39,381 bases of DNA, taken from contig JAJDAD010000018.1 of NCBI GenBank assembly GCA_029262055.1, positions 1 to 39,381 on the forward strand, written 5' to 3'. This DNA comes from Candidatus Zhuqueibacterota bacterium. GTDB taxonomy: Bacteria > Zhuqueibacterota > Zhuqueibacteria > Oceanimicrobiales > Oceanimicrobiaceae. The notes under the pieces are model-generated. The model ran no database searches, had not been told where the DNA came from, and was given only the letters and a program-made list of their open reading frames with translations. Positions 17,522-27,385 of this stretch are shown here, one piece after another (the first letter of the stretch is position 1; each line of letters starts with the position of its first letter). The position numbers and the translations under genes are program-made.

Positions 17522-20134
17522 TCAGAACCGCCACGTGTATTGAACCTTGACGGGCAGTTCATTAGAGACAAACTCCCAGCGGTCTTCAGCATTACGCAGC
17601 AGGTTGTGATTATACACGATAAAAAGATCGCCAAGGGGGTCAAAAGTCCATCGTAGCCGGTTGTTTGTACCCAGTTCCTTACTCTCGTTGTCATATTGTG
17701 TAAAACTGCTAAACTGCAGGTCCGGAGAGAAATTTAAAAGCACTCGCACACCGAACACTTCTTCGGTGAAGTTCGTTACAACCAGTTCTGCCGCCTCTTC
17801 CTCATCAACATCTTCTGGCAAGGCCATCAAAGTTCCTGTATTTCGCTCTCCACTGAATTCTATTGTCAGAAAAGTGGATGGTCGAAGACTCACACTGGCC
17901 TCGACCGTGCTGAGATCTCCGTTATAAAAATCACCTAATTCCCATCTAAGCTGAGCGCTGATTCTTCGCTTTTGTGCGGACTGACCTCCCAGGAAGAAAC
18001 GTGTCCACTCATAGGCGCCGGCAAACGAGCCCGATGGGATATCCACATTCGCCGCAACCTCAAAAGCTTCCGGAGGCCTGTCGCCCTCCGGTGTGATGCC
18101 GGCTTCAATCCGATCGCCACTTTCGAACAACCAATCGAGCGGCTTGATGGTGACCTCGTAACTCTCCCATTCGTCATTATCCAGATTGTTATACAGGGTA
18201 CCGGAAAGCTCGAAGAACATCTGTCGCAGCCAAAGCCAGGGCGGGCGAGGGTTTACCTCCACGCTCGGACTCCAAAGATGAATACTGTTTCTTGGGACGA
18301 AGCCCAGAGAGGGTTCGAAGCCGTCACCCAGGCGAATGGTGGTAAAATTCGCATCCACAAAATCGTTTGGGTAGTCCACCCGCAGGCCGAAGGCATATTT
18401 GTCACCGTCCAAATCGTCACGGTCATTTAGCAAACCCCAGGCGCTGGCCACAAAATTCTTTTCATTCAAGAAGTCTGAAGTTCGGTAGGTAAAATCCACG
18501 CCAGCCGACCAGGCGCCTGAACGCCCGAGCTGGTCGCCAAAAGTAGCAAGCATTCCAACCGAGGATTCTTCAAGGATATTTTGATTGACCCGGATGACCC
18601 CCATAGTTTCCTGCGGCACGTGGATCCTGATCTCTTCATCCGCATCGCCAATATCGAGACTGTCCACTTGCCGGGTATTTACTATAAGGGCGCCAATATT
18701 CGTGTTGCCGACCCGTCCGTTTATTTTGCCTCCGACATTGATCGGGATCTCCGGCAGGTCATCCTCGCCACCTCCCAAAAGGCCGATGCGGCGGCTAAAG
18801 AACGGAATCATGCTCTCTTCATCCAAGCCCGCGCCAAACTGAAAAATATCAGCACCCTCAAGGAAAAAGCTGCGTGTCTCAGGAAAGAAGAGGTCGAAGC
18901 GGGTCAAATTGGTTTTGCGGACATCGACCTCAGTCTCGGCAAAGTCGGTGTTGACTGTCAAGGCCGCCAGCAGGTTTGGCCCAAGTTTCTGGGTGATATC
19001 CAGGCTGAGGTCACCATCGTAGTCCATCCCGCTGGCCGGACCCGGATCACCGGCGCTACCGACGGCCGCTGGTCGCACGCTCAGGCCGCGACCAAAGCCA
19101 AACTCAGGCAAGTCTCGCAAGAGGCCGGCGCGACTGGTCTGATATATTTCATAATCCAGGTTTGCACCGGACCAGCGGCTGGTCTCCTGTAGTCTTTGAA
19201 CCCGGCGCTGTACATTGAATCCCCAACTCGTGAGGCCTTTCTTAAAACTCAGGCTTTTGATGGGAATACGGATTTCAGCGTCCCAGCCGTTGCTATGTTG
19301 CGACGTTTTGGCCTGCCAGATGGCGTCCCAGTCCGTATTTACCTCTTCCCCCTGCTCAACCACCAATCCATCCAGCCTGGCGCCAGCCGGGTTGACGGCA
19401 AATACATAGCCGGAACGTCCATCCATGAACGTATCGAACACAAGGACGACGTGATCTTCAGCTGCGAGGTCAGAATCACGGGCCATCGAGAAGGCAACGA
19501 CCGGCTCAGGGTCGTAGCAGCGTATGCCCACAACAATTTCGCTCTCGCTGGCAAGCACCTTGACAACCGTCCGCCCTTGCGGCTGCGCGCCTTCCTCCGG
19601 CTCTACCGTGGTCAGCTCGGCAATCGAGTCGCGAACCGCAGACCATTCCGGTCCCCGAACGGTACCATCAAATAGAAAATCTGGAGATAGTGTGGCGACC
19701 GGAAGAGCCTGCCTGAGGCCGAGAAGGATTTCTTCGTCCGAGTCTTCTGAAGGAGTGAATTGCTGAAGGCCAACCCGCTGCAACTTCTTTGGGACGGTTT
19801 TGCTCCAGCGATACAGGGAGATGGTATAAGTTGCACCTTCCTGCAACGGCAGGGACGATGCTGCTTCGGCGGCACCTTCAGGGTGTACACCATAGCGTAT
19901 TGGAGAGCTTAGCGCATTATTGCCACCAGCATCCGCACGCCATACTTCCTCACTCCCATGTTCAACCACCAGCCGTCCAATGGCCTTGTCCGGTTTCCAC
20001 GAAAAAACAGGCGGCAGGCCGCTGCTTACCGAGATCTTGACTATCTGGGACGCAGTCTGAGCCGACAGTTGGCCGGCCAGAATTACAAACGCTGCTAAGA
20101 GGAAAAACGTTGAAAAGAGACTTCCAAGCCGCAT
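17522..20134 (-). CDS. DUF5916/CBM9-like outer-membrane protein
   Basis: The protein has 870 residues from the ATG at 20134, supported by AGAGGTGG upstream; the earlier frame start at 20170 has no site. A signal peptide ends near LSAQTAS. Residues about 150-350 look like a carbohydrate-binding family 9 (DOMON-like) domain, with DHVVLVFDTFMDGRSGYVFAVNPAG and WDAEIRIPIKSLSF. The rest is a DUF5916-type beta-barrel, with VNTDFAETEVDVRKTNLTRF, FFPETRSFFLEGADIF and FFSRRIGL, ending in an aromatic residue (TWRF) as for BAM substrates. The family's function is unknown. Such proteins are common in Bacteroidota-related and soil bacteria. It is transcribed divergently from the two-component genes, with 650 bases between. 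Confidence 0.85.
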   Translation of the reverse strand: MRLGSLFSTFFLLAAFVILAGQLSAQTASQIVKISVSSGLPPVFSWKPDKAIGRLVVEHGSEEVWRADAGGNNALSSPIRYGVHPEGAAEAASSLPLQEGATYTISLYRWSKTVPKKLQRVGLQQFTPSEDSDEEILLGLRQALPVATLSPDFLFDGTVRGPEWSAVRDSIAELTTVEPEEGAQPQGRTVVKVLASESEIVVGIRCYDPEPVVAFSMARDSDLAAEDHVVLVFDTFMDGRSGYVFAVNPAGARLDGLVVEQGEEVNTDWDAIWQAKTSQHSNGWDAEIRIPIKSLSFKKGLTSWGFNVQRRVQRLQETSRWSGANLDYEIYQTSRAGLLRDLPEFGFGRGLSVRPAAVGSAGDPGPASGMDYDGDLSLDITQKLGPNLLAALTVNTDFAETEVDVRKTNLTRFDLFFPETRSFFLEGADIFQFGAGLDEESMIPFFSRRIGLLGGGEDDLPEIPINVGGKINGRVGNTNIGALIVNTRQVDSLDIGDADEEIRIHVPQETMGVIRVNQNILEESSVGMLATFGDQLGRSGAWSAGVDFTYRTSDFLNEKNFVASAWGLLNDRDDLDGDKYAFGLRVDYPNDFVDANFTTIRLGDGFEPSLGFVPRNSIHLWSPSVEVNPRPPWLWLRQMFFELSGTLYNNLDNDEWESYEVTIKPLDWLFESGDRIEAGITPEGDRPPEAFEVAANVDIPSGSFAGAYEWTRFFLGGQSAQKRRISAQLRWELGDFYNGDLSTVEASVSLRPSTFLTIEFSGERNTGTLMALPEDVDEEEAAELVVTNFTEEVFGVRVLLNFSPDLQFSSFTQYDNESKELGTNNRLRWTFDPLGDLFIVYNHNLLRNAEDRWEFVSNELPVKVQYTWRF

Positions 20135-20788
20135 CGCCACCTCTGCTTGACCAGTGCGATTCCAAAGCACAAAAAACGAACTACGGCAGGCCGGTACAAA
20201 GGCTAAGAGAGAGCACGCCGCATGCCACGTTCATTAGAAGGCTATTGATGCATTTCGTTTCTCGAGAGTCCTTTCACGAGAGAATGTTCTCAAGAGACGA
20301 TCTGGGGCTTGGCTTAAGTGAGGTCATGACACCGGAGAGGAAAGGAGATAGCCCCTGGATAACAACTAACAGATGGCAAATCCCGCGTTGACTAGGAAAA
20401 GTTCCGGGAAGGTACTTCCTGGAAGGCCCCCCTCGAGATACTAGCTCATTTTCAAACAGGAGTCTTGACAAGAAACCGTTCTGTCACCAAAGAAACGGAC
20501 TCCGCGTGCCTAACATGAAAATGAATCCATCTGAGCCGTGCATGTAAAATAAGCAACTTTTTACGACTATGCAACAAGTATTTCTCGCCCCATGCCCCGG
20601 CGTATGGCGGTTGAGGCCTGAACCCAGGATGGCCGGTCCAGGGATTTTTCTGCCCCGCGGACTGCCCGGGCCGGGGTTTGAGATTACCTGCACAAACCTG
20701 CAACGGCCAGCACACGCAATTTGACTTACTAAAAGGTATTCATTATTGTTAGAAAAGGCGGTTCTATCATTTCAACCATCGCTGCAAA
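20135..20788. other. Divergent intergenic region with palindromes
   Basis: No convincing gene is seen. It contains a perfect inverted repeat GAGAATGTTCTC at 20280-20291 and GGAAG-GTA-CTTCC at 20407-20419. A GC-rich patch around 20590-20690 includes CCCGGGCCGGGG. Promoters of both the DUF5916 gene and the response regulator must lie here, so the palindromes are candidate regulator sites. A short frame on the minus strand (20452-20715) lacks any motif and is not called. Confidence 0.45.
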
Positions 20789-21463
20789 ATGCGTATCCTA
20801 ATAATCGAAGACGAAGAAGATGTTGCTGCCCTTGTAAAGAAGGCAGTAATTGAAGAAAAACATGCTGTCGATATTGCTGAGGATGGGGTGGTGGGCCTGG
20901 AGTTGGCGCTGGCGGAGCCTTACGACCTTCTCATTTTGGACATCATGCTGCCGCGCAAGGACGGCCTGGCTGTGCTCAAAGCATTGCGGCACGAGGGAGT
21001 GGAGACCCCCATTCTCATGTTAACTGCTCGCGGTGAGGTGCACGACCGGGTAGTGGGGCTTGATGCCGGCGCCGACGACTATCTTCCAAAGCCATTTGCA
21101 GTGGCGGAATTACGGGCGCGGGTACGCTCGCTTCTGCGCAGAGAATCCTTCACTCGCGCGCCTGTCCTGCGCTCCGGCAACTTAGTCCTGAACCCTGTTG
21201 CCAAGGAAGTAAGGCTCGACAACAAACTCATTGAGCTGACCAACAGGGAATATGCAATCCTGGAATATCTTCTGAGAAACAAAAACCGCCTCCTGAGCAA
21301 AGGTATGATCGCCGAACATGTTTGGGACTTCCACTTCAGCAGTGATTTCAACCTCATCGAGGTCTATATTCGCAGGCTAAGAAGCAAAATCGAGAGCAGC
21401 GGTCAATCTTTAATACACACTGTCCGTAACGGCGGCTACGTTATCCGGGACCCGGAAGATTGA
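20789..21463 (+). CDS. OmpR-family response regulator
   Basis: This 224-residue regulator is full length for the OmpR/PhoB family. The receiver domain at 1-115 has the acidic pair in IIEDEED (D8/E9), phospho-acceptor D51 in LLILDIMLP, and the Thr and Lys positions in LTARGE and LPKPF. The C-terminal winged helix at about 125-222 contains LTNREYAILEYLLRN and VYIRRLRSKIE, and ends GGYVIRDPED. It overlaps the kinase gene by 4 bases. It is likely the DNA-binding output of this sensor, acting on the divergent DUF5916 operon or the RND cluster by analogy with CusR. No good Shine-Dalgarno is seen at the ATG. Confidence 0.95.
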   Translation: MRILIIEDEEDVAALVKKAVIEEKHAVDIAEDGVVGLELALAEPYDLLILDIMLPRKDGLAVLKALRHEGVETPILMLTARGEVHDRVVGLDAGADDYLPKPFAVAELRARVRSLLRRESFTRAPVLRSGNLVLNPVAKEVRLDNKLIELTNREYAILEYLLRNKNRLLSKGMIAEHVWDFHFSSDFNLIEVYIRRLRSKIESSGQSLIHTVRNGGYVIRDPED

Positions 21464-22866
21464 AGTATTCAATTCGCACACGCCTTACATCCTTGATTAC
21501 GCTGGTCTATTTCAGCGTTTTCCTTTTTCTTGTGATAGCCAGTGCTCTGGCGCTGTATTTCGGGTTAACGGAAGAAATTGACAAGAAACTCAAATTAGAG
21601 CGCAATCAGATGGTCACGATTGTCGAGTCGGAGTTTTTGGGGTTGGTGTCTGCAAGTGGCGTCAATCATGACTCACTGCGCAAGGAAGTCCTGGGTGAAC
21701 TTGGCGAGCTGTACGGCTATAAGGATCAATTCGTAATCCTCTCACTCGACACACCTGATGGTCCGCAGGTTTTTAGTAATGGTGGGATAAGAGAGGTGCG
21801 TCCTTTGCCCCCGGAAGGCCTACTTGCCCGGGACGAGGGCTTCTACAATCAGCTTTTTGGCACGAGGTTCTATCGTACCTTTGTCACAAAACATGACTGG
21901 GGGACTCTGGTTGTCGCCATAGAAGGTCAGACCTTTTTTGAGATAGCGGACGAACTTAAGGACATCCTCCTGGTGGGTTTGCCATTGACGCTGATTCTGG
22001 TCTTGTTGGGAGGGCGTTTTCTCGCGGGGCTGGCAATGCGGCCGGTAGTCGAGTCTGCCGAGGCAACTGAAAAAATAACCCTGACAAATTTGAGCGAGCG
22101 GCTCCCTGAGTACGCTGGAGAGGATGAATTTGGCAAGCTCGTCGCAACTCTAAATGGCATGATTGCTCGTCTGGAGCACGGTGTCAATCGTGTGCAGCAG
22201 TTCACCCAGGATGCGGCGCACGAGTTGCGAACGCCACTCACCAGCCTGCGTGGGGAATTGGAGCTGGCATACCAGGAAAAGGATTTGTCGGCCGGCGTAC
22301 AAGCGGCTCTGCAAAAGGCGTTGGATAAGGCCATTCTTATGAGCAGAATCGTGGAGAATCTCATGCTACTCGCACAATCCGATACAGGCAACTACCCAAT
22401 AGAAAAGGGCACTTTTCGGCTGGATGTGCTGGTGAAGGATGCAATTTATGATATGGAGTCTCTCATAGACGAGCGCCCCGTTGCGGTCCGGCTGCTGCAT
22501 TGTGATGAAGTTGAGCTGGCCGCGGACCATCAGCTCATTCAAAGGCTGGTCTTGAACCTTTGCGACAATGCCGTGCGTTTTACCAGGCACGGTACAATCA
22601 GTGTTGCCTTAAAGGCGGATAGGGTTTTTGTTGAGTTCTCGATCGCGGATACAGGTCCCGGAATTCCGCAGGAGAATCTCCCGCATATTTTTGATCGCTT
22701 CTACCGGGCCGACAGAGCGCGGGCGCGCCCAAGCGGAGGCACGGGACTTGGTCTGTCGATTTGTAAATGGATTGTCGATGCGCACGGAGGAGAGATTCAA
22801 CTGAGCAGCGAGTTGTCGAAAGGGACAAGCGTCACGGTTAGGTTGCCGCTGCAGGGTACTCGCTAA
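21460..22866 (+). CDS. Membrane sensor histidine kinase (CusS-like layout)
   Basis: The protein has 468 residues, starting with TTG inside the regulator's stop (TTGA overlap). GGAAGA precedes it. Two TM helices (about 12-35 and 170-192) enclose a periplasmic sensor region of about 130 residues. A HAMP segment follows. The H-box is FTQDAAHELRTPLTSLRGE with phospho-acceptor H254, the N-box LVLNLCDNAVRFT, and the G-boxes DTGPGIP and GGTGLGLSICKWIV. This architecture matches heavy-metal-type kinases (CusS/IrlS class), but the sensor region shows no obvious His/Met cluster. The signal is therefore unknown and the metal link rests on the nearby pumps. Confidence 0.95.
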   Translation: MKYSIRTRLTSLITLVYFSVFLFLVIASALALYFGLTEEIDKKLKLERNQMVTIVESEFLGLVSASGVNHDSLRKEVLGELGELYGYKDQFVILSLDTPDGPQVFSNGGIREVRPLPPEGLLARDEGFYNQLFGTRFYRTFVTKHDWGTLVVAIEGQTFFEIADELKDILLVGLPLTLILVLLGGRFLAGLAMRPVVESAEATEKITLTNLSERLPEYAGEDEFGKLVATLNGMIARLEHGVNRVQQFTQDAAHELRTPLTSLRGELELAYQEKDLSAGVQAALQKALDKAILMSRIVENLMLLAQSDTGNYPIEKGTFRLDVLVKDAIYDMESLIDERPVAVRLLHCDEVELAADHQLIQRLVLNLCDNAVRFTRHGTISVALKADRVFVEFSIADTGPGIPQENLPHIFDRFYRADRARARPSGGTGLGLSICKWIVDAHGGEIQLSSELSKGTSVTVRLPLQGTR

Positions 22867-22985
22867 GACGCCGACAAGGCAGTTTACATGAGAGACAGAA
22901 GTGCCACGGCAGGTCGAGCAGCGCTTACTAACGATCAGCTGGGTTGTGAAATGAAAGCATTAGATCCTTAAGGAATGAACCGGAA

Positions 22986-24041
22986 TCAGTGGTTCTGAGC
23001 TTTCGGGGGCGCGTCACCCCAAACAGTAGCTTTGAGAATGGTCTCCCAACTTACGCCAACTGTCGACTGATCATCATTTATCGCGACAAAAAGTCCCAGG
23101 GGATAATCGGGCAGAGGCCTTTGAGTCGAGGCGATACCGTCGGTATTCGACACTCCCTCAATGTTTAGAGTGCCGAGGTGCTTCCAGCTCTCACGGTCAA
23201 AAAACTCGAAGTCTGTCTGATCTTTTCTCTGATCGGAAATGACGATTAGCCCGGCCCCGCTGTCACCACCGTTGTCACCCGGAAACGCCAACAATAGGAT
23301 GCCTTCCGCGTCCGCTTGAAACACCCCGTCATGTCCGAACCTCGATCGGCCGTGACGTACAAACGGCCTTCCATCAGGCTTTAGTACAAAGACGCCGCTT
23401 CGGTTCTTCTCGTCCGGCACATAGAGCCGTTCGTAATATTCATCGGCCAGAATGGTTTCGACACTGGCCGGGGACCGAAATCGATTTAACTCAAGTCCCG
23501 TGGCACTGTCATAAACGTAGATCATGTCGTCAGCAGTCACATACACCCGGGTGTGTCCCAGGCCGGCCTTAAACAATTCAATGTTCGGTTCAGTGCGCAA
23601 GTTCAGACTGCCCTTGATAAAAGCGCGCACAAACTTTCCGCCAGGGTAGCGAAACACGCTCACTGTTGAAGCCGGGCGTGATATGGCCACAAACAGCAAA
23701 TCAGACGCTTGATCCATGGCGAGCCCATTTACTCTCGCGCCGGCAGTAAAACTGGTGTGTCTCAGAGGTTCCTGTTCATTGTCTAGGAAGGGATACTTCC
23801 ACACTTCAACAAGTTGGTTCTTTTTGGCAGAAACGAACATCAACGTTTCACCGGGATCGGAGGTTTCCCAGAAGGTGATGCTGTCGACGTCCAGGCCGGC
23901 GCCGTCAAGCTCGAATTGCGGCGTGACGGTTACTCTTCCGAAAGTAGACTGAGAAAAACCACTGGCGGCCGGGATGGTGAAAAGACACGCGATCGTAACA
24001 GCGGCTGGCTGGATGCCACAAATGGGTTTCATGAACAGCAT
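22986..24041 (-). CDS. Secreted phytase-like beta-propeller protein
   Basis: This 351-residue protein has a signal peptide (cut near SGFSQ) and a repeated-blade pattern, including LFVAISRPASTVSVFRY, VYVTADDMIYVYDSATG, ERLYVPDEKNRSGVFVLKPDGRPF and a final block DGIASTQRPLPDYPLGLFVAIND. The order, from VTPQFE...D..SITFWETSDP through the closing PLGLFVA, resembles the bacterial beta-propeller phytase (3-phytase) family. The family's DDPAIW is replaced by DSITFW, so Ca-dependent phytate hydrolysis is uncertain. Start choice between the ATG codons at 24041 and 24032 is open, as neither has a clear ribosome site. It faces the kinase gene tail to tail. Confidence 0.7.
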   Translation of the reverse strand: MLFMKPICGIQPAAVTIACLFTIPAASGFSQSTFGRVTVTPQFELDGAGLDVDSITFWETSDPGETLMFVSAKKNQLVEVWKYPFLDNEQEPLRHTSFTAGARVNGLAMDQASDLLFVAISRPASTVSVFRYPGGKFVRAFIKGSLNLRTEPNIELFKAGLGHTRVYVTADDMIYVYDSATGLELNRFRSPASVETILADEYYERLYVPDEKNRSGVFVLKPDGRPFVRHGRSRFGHDGVFQADAEGILLLAFPGDNGGDSGAGLIVISDQRKDQTDFEFFDRESWKHLGTLNIEGVSNTDGIASTQRPLPDYPLGLFVAINDDQSTVGVSWETILKATVWGDAPPKAQNH

Positions 24042-24147
24042 AGTAGCGGGGTCCGCCTGGAGCAGTCGGTCTCTCTGCCCAATCTCCTCTCACGAAGCGT
24101 CTCCGCTCCCTGTATCCGTTGCCAAGACGACGAACTATCCATGCGCC

Positions 24148-24348
24148 TCAATCATACCCACATTTTCTTTTCCATTCGTCGCCTTCAATCAGGGATTTGC
24201 TTTTCACGTGCGCCTTTTGCAGCAACAACCATTTGTCACGAAAGAAATCCCGTTCACGCTTCAGTTTCTTTGCACAAGTGCTGGAATAGAGCCACGCAAG
24301 AAACATAAAGTATGAAAATCCGGCTAAAAGCCCTTCTATTGGTGTCAT
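24148..24348 (-). CDS. Small membrane protein with basic tail
   Basis: This 66-residue reading frame has an AAGG about 9 bases before the ATG at 24348. One hydrophobic segment (about 7-23) is followed by a highly charged Lys/Arg/Glu tail. No family is recognised. It lies upstream of the phytase-like gene on the same strand, with a gap of about 106 bases. The size and composition are protein-like but could be chance. Confidence 0.35.
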   Translation of the reverse strand: MTPIEGLLAGFSYFMFLAWLYSSTCAKKLKRERDFFRDKWLLLQKAHVKSKSLIEGDEWKRKCGYD

Positions 24349-25162
24349 AAGAAATACCTTTCGCCAATATCCTTATCAGCATGCAATTTCTGTGCTCGAT
24401 GGTTCAAAACACCATCAGGCGTCAATTTTTGTGCCATTCGTTACTCGCTCGAATGGTACTGCCAAAGCCGCACACAGCACATGTCCCTCAAAGCGATTCC
24501 TTACGTTTAGTGTTCGTGAGAACAGCCAAATTGCGCTTGATGCTGAAACTCTCTATATAGATCTCGTCGGTTCGGGTTCCCTTCTCCTGAAACCAGATTG
24601 CGAAATTTTCTTGACAATGCTTTCAACAATGCTGTTACTACATAAATTGAACGTTTAGCATAAGTCCGAGGTTTCTGAGCGTCGGCTGCGCCTTTCAGTT
24701 TAGGTTAAGGTTCTTTGAATACTCTTCCGTGTGCCGCCAGCCTGTGTAATTTATGAGCCTGCTTATTGGGTACAAATCAGACCATCACAGTCATTCAGGA
24801 GACATCCTCTTTGGACAGGCCCGGCAACACCCGGCGGACGCGGATTTCACCCATAAAAAAGATCCTTCCTGGTGACAAGAACGGCGGTTATGAACAGTCC
24901 AGCCCGTTGAAATGGACTCCGCATATGGCATGGCGTGAAGATGTCAGCGTATGTTGTCCGCCAAGGCGTGCTACCCTAAATGATTCACGAAGTTCATTCT
25001 TTCCCGAGGCTCTTCGTTTGGGTCGGTTCGTGCCTGCCGGCGATGCCTCGGTCGTTTCTCACCGGTCTGCCACAGTATCAAAATTGTAATTGGTGTGTTA
25101 AAAAGCGTCCGAAGACGTAAAGTGGATTTAGAATAGTCAATTTTTTGGCGTGAGGAGATGAA
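24349..25162. other. Long gap with no supported gene
   Basis: Several frames of 60-110 codons occur on the plus strand but none has a ribosome site together with a protein-like composition. AT-rich around 24330-24760, then GC-richer. The promoter of the PAP2/kinase pair should lie near its right end, where GAGGAG precedes the 25163 start. Nothing else is recognised. Confidence 0.5.
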
Positions 25163-26029
25163 ATGACCACTGCTACAAGAACTCGCTGCGTTGCACTTCT
25201 TCCCGGCTGCATCCTGTTGCTCTTGGTCGTACTGTCACCGGCCCTTTCCCAGGCCCAGGGCTTGAATCATTCACGGAAAAAGGGCCGACTCCAGTCGTTC
25301 GTCTCTTTGGTGGCCGATGACATTGTGCACGTGGTCTCGGCGCCATTGCGGTTTGGCACTGAGGACGGTCTCAGACTTTTTGCCCTTTCCGCTATAACCT
25401 CTGGTTTCGTAGCCTTCCTGGATGAGCCGATCGATGACGAGTTCATCGAAAGAGATGATTTCTACGTGGATGCGGGAGTCGCCCTGGCGGAGATAGGAGA
25501 TGTCTACGACAGAATATCTTCCCCGCTGGTGGTCGTAGGGCTAGCCGCTCCCATGTTGACTGCGGGTCTGCTCTTCGAAGATCCCAAACTTCTGACGACT
25601 ACACGGCTGATGGTGGAGTCCTTTCTCGTCGCAGGGGCGATTACTTTCTTTGGGAAGAGGATTTTGGGCCGGTCCCGGCCATATGTCAACGCCGGTGCGC
25701 ATGACTTTGATCCCTTTCGATCTCCGAGTACCAAGGCGTCTCGCTCGATGCCGTCAGGACACACCACCAGTGCATTCGCGACGATGACAGTGCTGGCGAA
25801 ACAATATAGGCAATGGTGGATCCGGGTCCCGGCGTACACGATTGCAGTTTCGGTAGCGTTGCAGCGGATCGAAAGCCGGAGTCACTGGGGCAGTGATGTA
25901 ATCCTGGGTGGCGCCATCGGCTATTGGGTTGGTCATACATTGGTGAACAAGGGTCGACAGGCACATCGAAAGACATCGTTACAGCCCTTGATTCTTCAAA
26001 ATCAACTTGGGGTGGTCATTGCTTTTTAA
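25163..26029 (+). CDS. PAP2-superfamily lipid phosphatase
   Basis: This 288-residue protein has an N-terminal hydrophobic signal (about 10-32) and several TM helices. The three phosphatase motifs are intact: K165 with R172-P173 (KRILGRSRP), PSGH at 197-200, and R235...H241...D245 (QRIESRSHWGSD). This class removes phosphate from lipid phosphates such as undecaprenyl pyrophosphate or phosphatidate on the outer face of the membrane. GAGGAG lies before the ATG. It is followed 113 bases later by a lipid kinase-like gene on the same strand. Together they could set the balance of polyprenol and its phosphate. Confidence 0.9.
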   Translation: MTTATRTRCVALLPGCILLLLVVLSPALSQAQGLNHSRKKGRLQSFVSLVADDIVHVVSAPLRFGTEDGLRLFALSAITSGFVAFLDEPIDDEFIERDDFYVDAGVALAEIGDVYDRISSPLVVVGLAAPMLTAGLLFEDPKLLTTTRLMVESFLVAGAITFFGKRILGRSRPYVNAGAHDFDPFRSPSTKASRSMPSGHTTSAFATMTVLAKQYRQWWIRVPAYTIAVSVALQRIESRSHWGSDVILGGAIGYWVGHTLVNKGRQAHRKTSLQPLILQNQLGVVIAF

Positions 26030-26142
26030 TGTTCACAGTGAATATTACGTGAGGAGTGAGTCGTTGGACCCTCCGCCCCCAACTCACCACCCGGTAGCAG
26101 CATTGCCCCATGCCGGTTGTGACTCAAGTTGCATAGAATAAC

Positions 26143-26883
26143 ATGGACCAATTCATAAGCTTTTTCGCGGACAGGCTTCCCGGGGCCCGCACGATTCTTG
26201 TGGCGGGACCTGTGGCTCTGTTTTGGGCCTACTTGTGCTTGTATATTGCAGGGAGTCTAAAGGCCAAAAGGGGACTGAAGACAGGTTATACCAGGAAGGT
26301 CTTTCACTTTCTCGTTTTTGCCAGCGTGGGCGCAATTCACCTGGCCTGGGGCCTGCCGCTGGTATTGCTCTTCGGAGCGGCGACCTCCTGTGTCATTTTT
26401 TACGCAGTCTTGCGAGGCCGCGGCCATTTGCTTTATGACGCCATCGGGAGGGAAACGGACCATCCCCACTCTACGCTTTATATCATCATCCCCTACCTCG
26501 CGACATTAATTGGCGGAGTAACCAGCAATTTTTTGTTCGGTCCCCTGGCCCTGACAGGGTATCTCGTCACAGGTATAGGGGACGCCGTTGGCGAGCCGGT
26601 TGGGACACGCTTTGGCAGACATAAATACAAGGTTCCGTCCTTGGTTGGCCCCAGATCGGAAAGGAGCTACGAGGGTTCGGCTGCGGTATTTCTCGCCTCG
26701 GCTTTCGCCATCAGTCTCACGCTCTTGTTTATTTTCGACCTGGCGCTGACACCCCGCAATCTCGTAGCCGTACCCCTGTTGGCGCTTGCCTGCACCGTTG
26801 TAGAAGCTGGTTCTCCCCGCGGGTGGGATAATCTCACCATGCAGATAGTGCCGGCGTTTTTGGCCAAACTCTGGTTGTCATGA
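26143..26883 (+). CDS. Polyprenol/dolichol/phytol kinase-like CTP-dependent kinase
   Basis: This 246-residue membrane protein has about six hydrophobic segments. The signature region TGIGDAVGEPVGTRFGRHKYKVPSL followed by RSERSYEGSAAVFL is typical of the CTP-dependent lipid kinase family (SEC59/VTE5/VTE6, related to phosphatidate cytidylyltransferase). An early basic motif GYTRKVFHFLVF is also family-like. Such enzymes phosphorylate an isoprenoid alcohol using CTP. The gene follows the PAP2 gene. It has no strong Shine-Dalgarno. Substrate not determinable from sequence; dolichol-like, phytol or farnesol are the known options. Confidence 0.85.
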   Translation: MDQFISFFADRLPGARTILVAGPVALFWAYLCLYIAGSLKAKRGLKTGYTRKVFHFLVFASVGAIHLAWGLPLVLLFGAATSCVIFYAVLRGRGHLLYDAIGRETDHPHSTLYIIIPYLATLIGGVTSNFLFGPLALTGYLVTGIGDAVGEPVGTRFGRHKYKVPSLVGPRSERSYEGSAAVFLASAFAISLTLLFIFDLALTPRNLVAVPLLALACTVVEAGSPRGWDNLTMQIVPAFLAKLWLS

Positions 26884-26984
26884 ATCGGTCTTAGCGCGTA
26901 GACTCTGCGGAGGGCGCCGATTGCTTACTGCTTGCCGGCGCGGGCGACAAGTCTGGCTGTACCTGTGCAACAAGCCACTTTGCA

Positions 26985-27158
26985 CTATGTCATCTCTACC
27001 ACCTGAAACGGCCGGAGTTCACTTTGTCCAGCCCAAAGATGACAGACTGGAGTTCTTGACTTTCGGGGCTTTAGAGCTTGTTGAAACTTCCGCAACTTGA
27101 TCTGATTGAGTGCATCCGGATCCAGGGTCTCTATGAACGTGTCTAAGTTAGTTTCCAT
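26985..27158 (-). CDS. Possible small ORF, 57 residues
   Basis: ATG at 27158 to TAG at 26985-26987. The start (METNLDTFIETLDPDALNQI) has protein-like composition and is acidic then basic. There is only a weak GAG upstream. No family recognised. It could be the N-terminus of a decayed gene. Confidence 0.2.
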   Translation of the reverse strand: METNLDTFIETLDPDALNQIKLRKFQQALKPRKSRTPVCHLWAGQSELRPFQVVEMT

Positions 27159-27385
27159 GATGTCGTTCTCGATTGCTGTTTTTAGGGGATCCGCACAGCA
27201 TGGCTGCCTCCGTCAGTGGTGCTTGGGGGCCCTCTCCCGGTGTTTGTAATTTGCTTCTTTCTGTTTGACCCAGTCTGCCGGGAACAACCAGAGAGCAAGC
27301 ATAAGCATGTACCGAATGGCTGTACAACCCACGAAGTAAAACCCTTCTGGCAATGACTTCTGCGCCTTTGCTGACTTCGAGCAAA

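Noticed and set aside
18581-19675. Plus-strand frames of 203 and 159 codons within the DUF5916 gene
   Set aside because: Antisense to a well-supported 870-residue protein; composition is not protein-like.
20590-20690. GC-rich patch in the divergent region as a structured RNA or gene
   Set aside because: Contains short CCCGGG-type palindromes only; no consistent stem or coding pattern.
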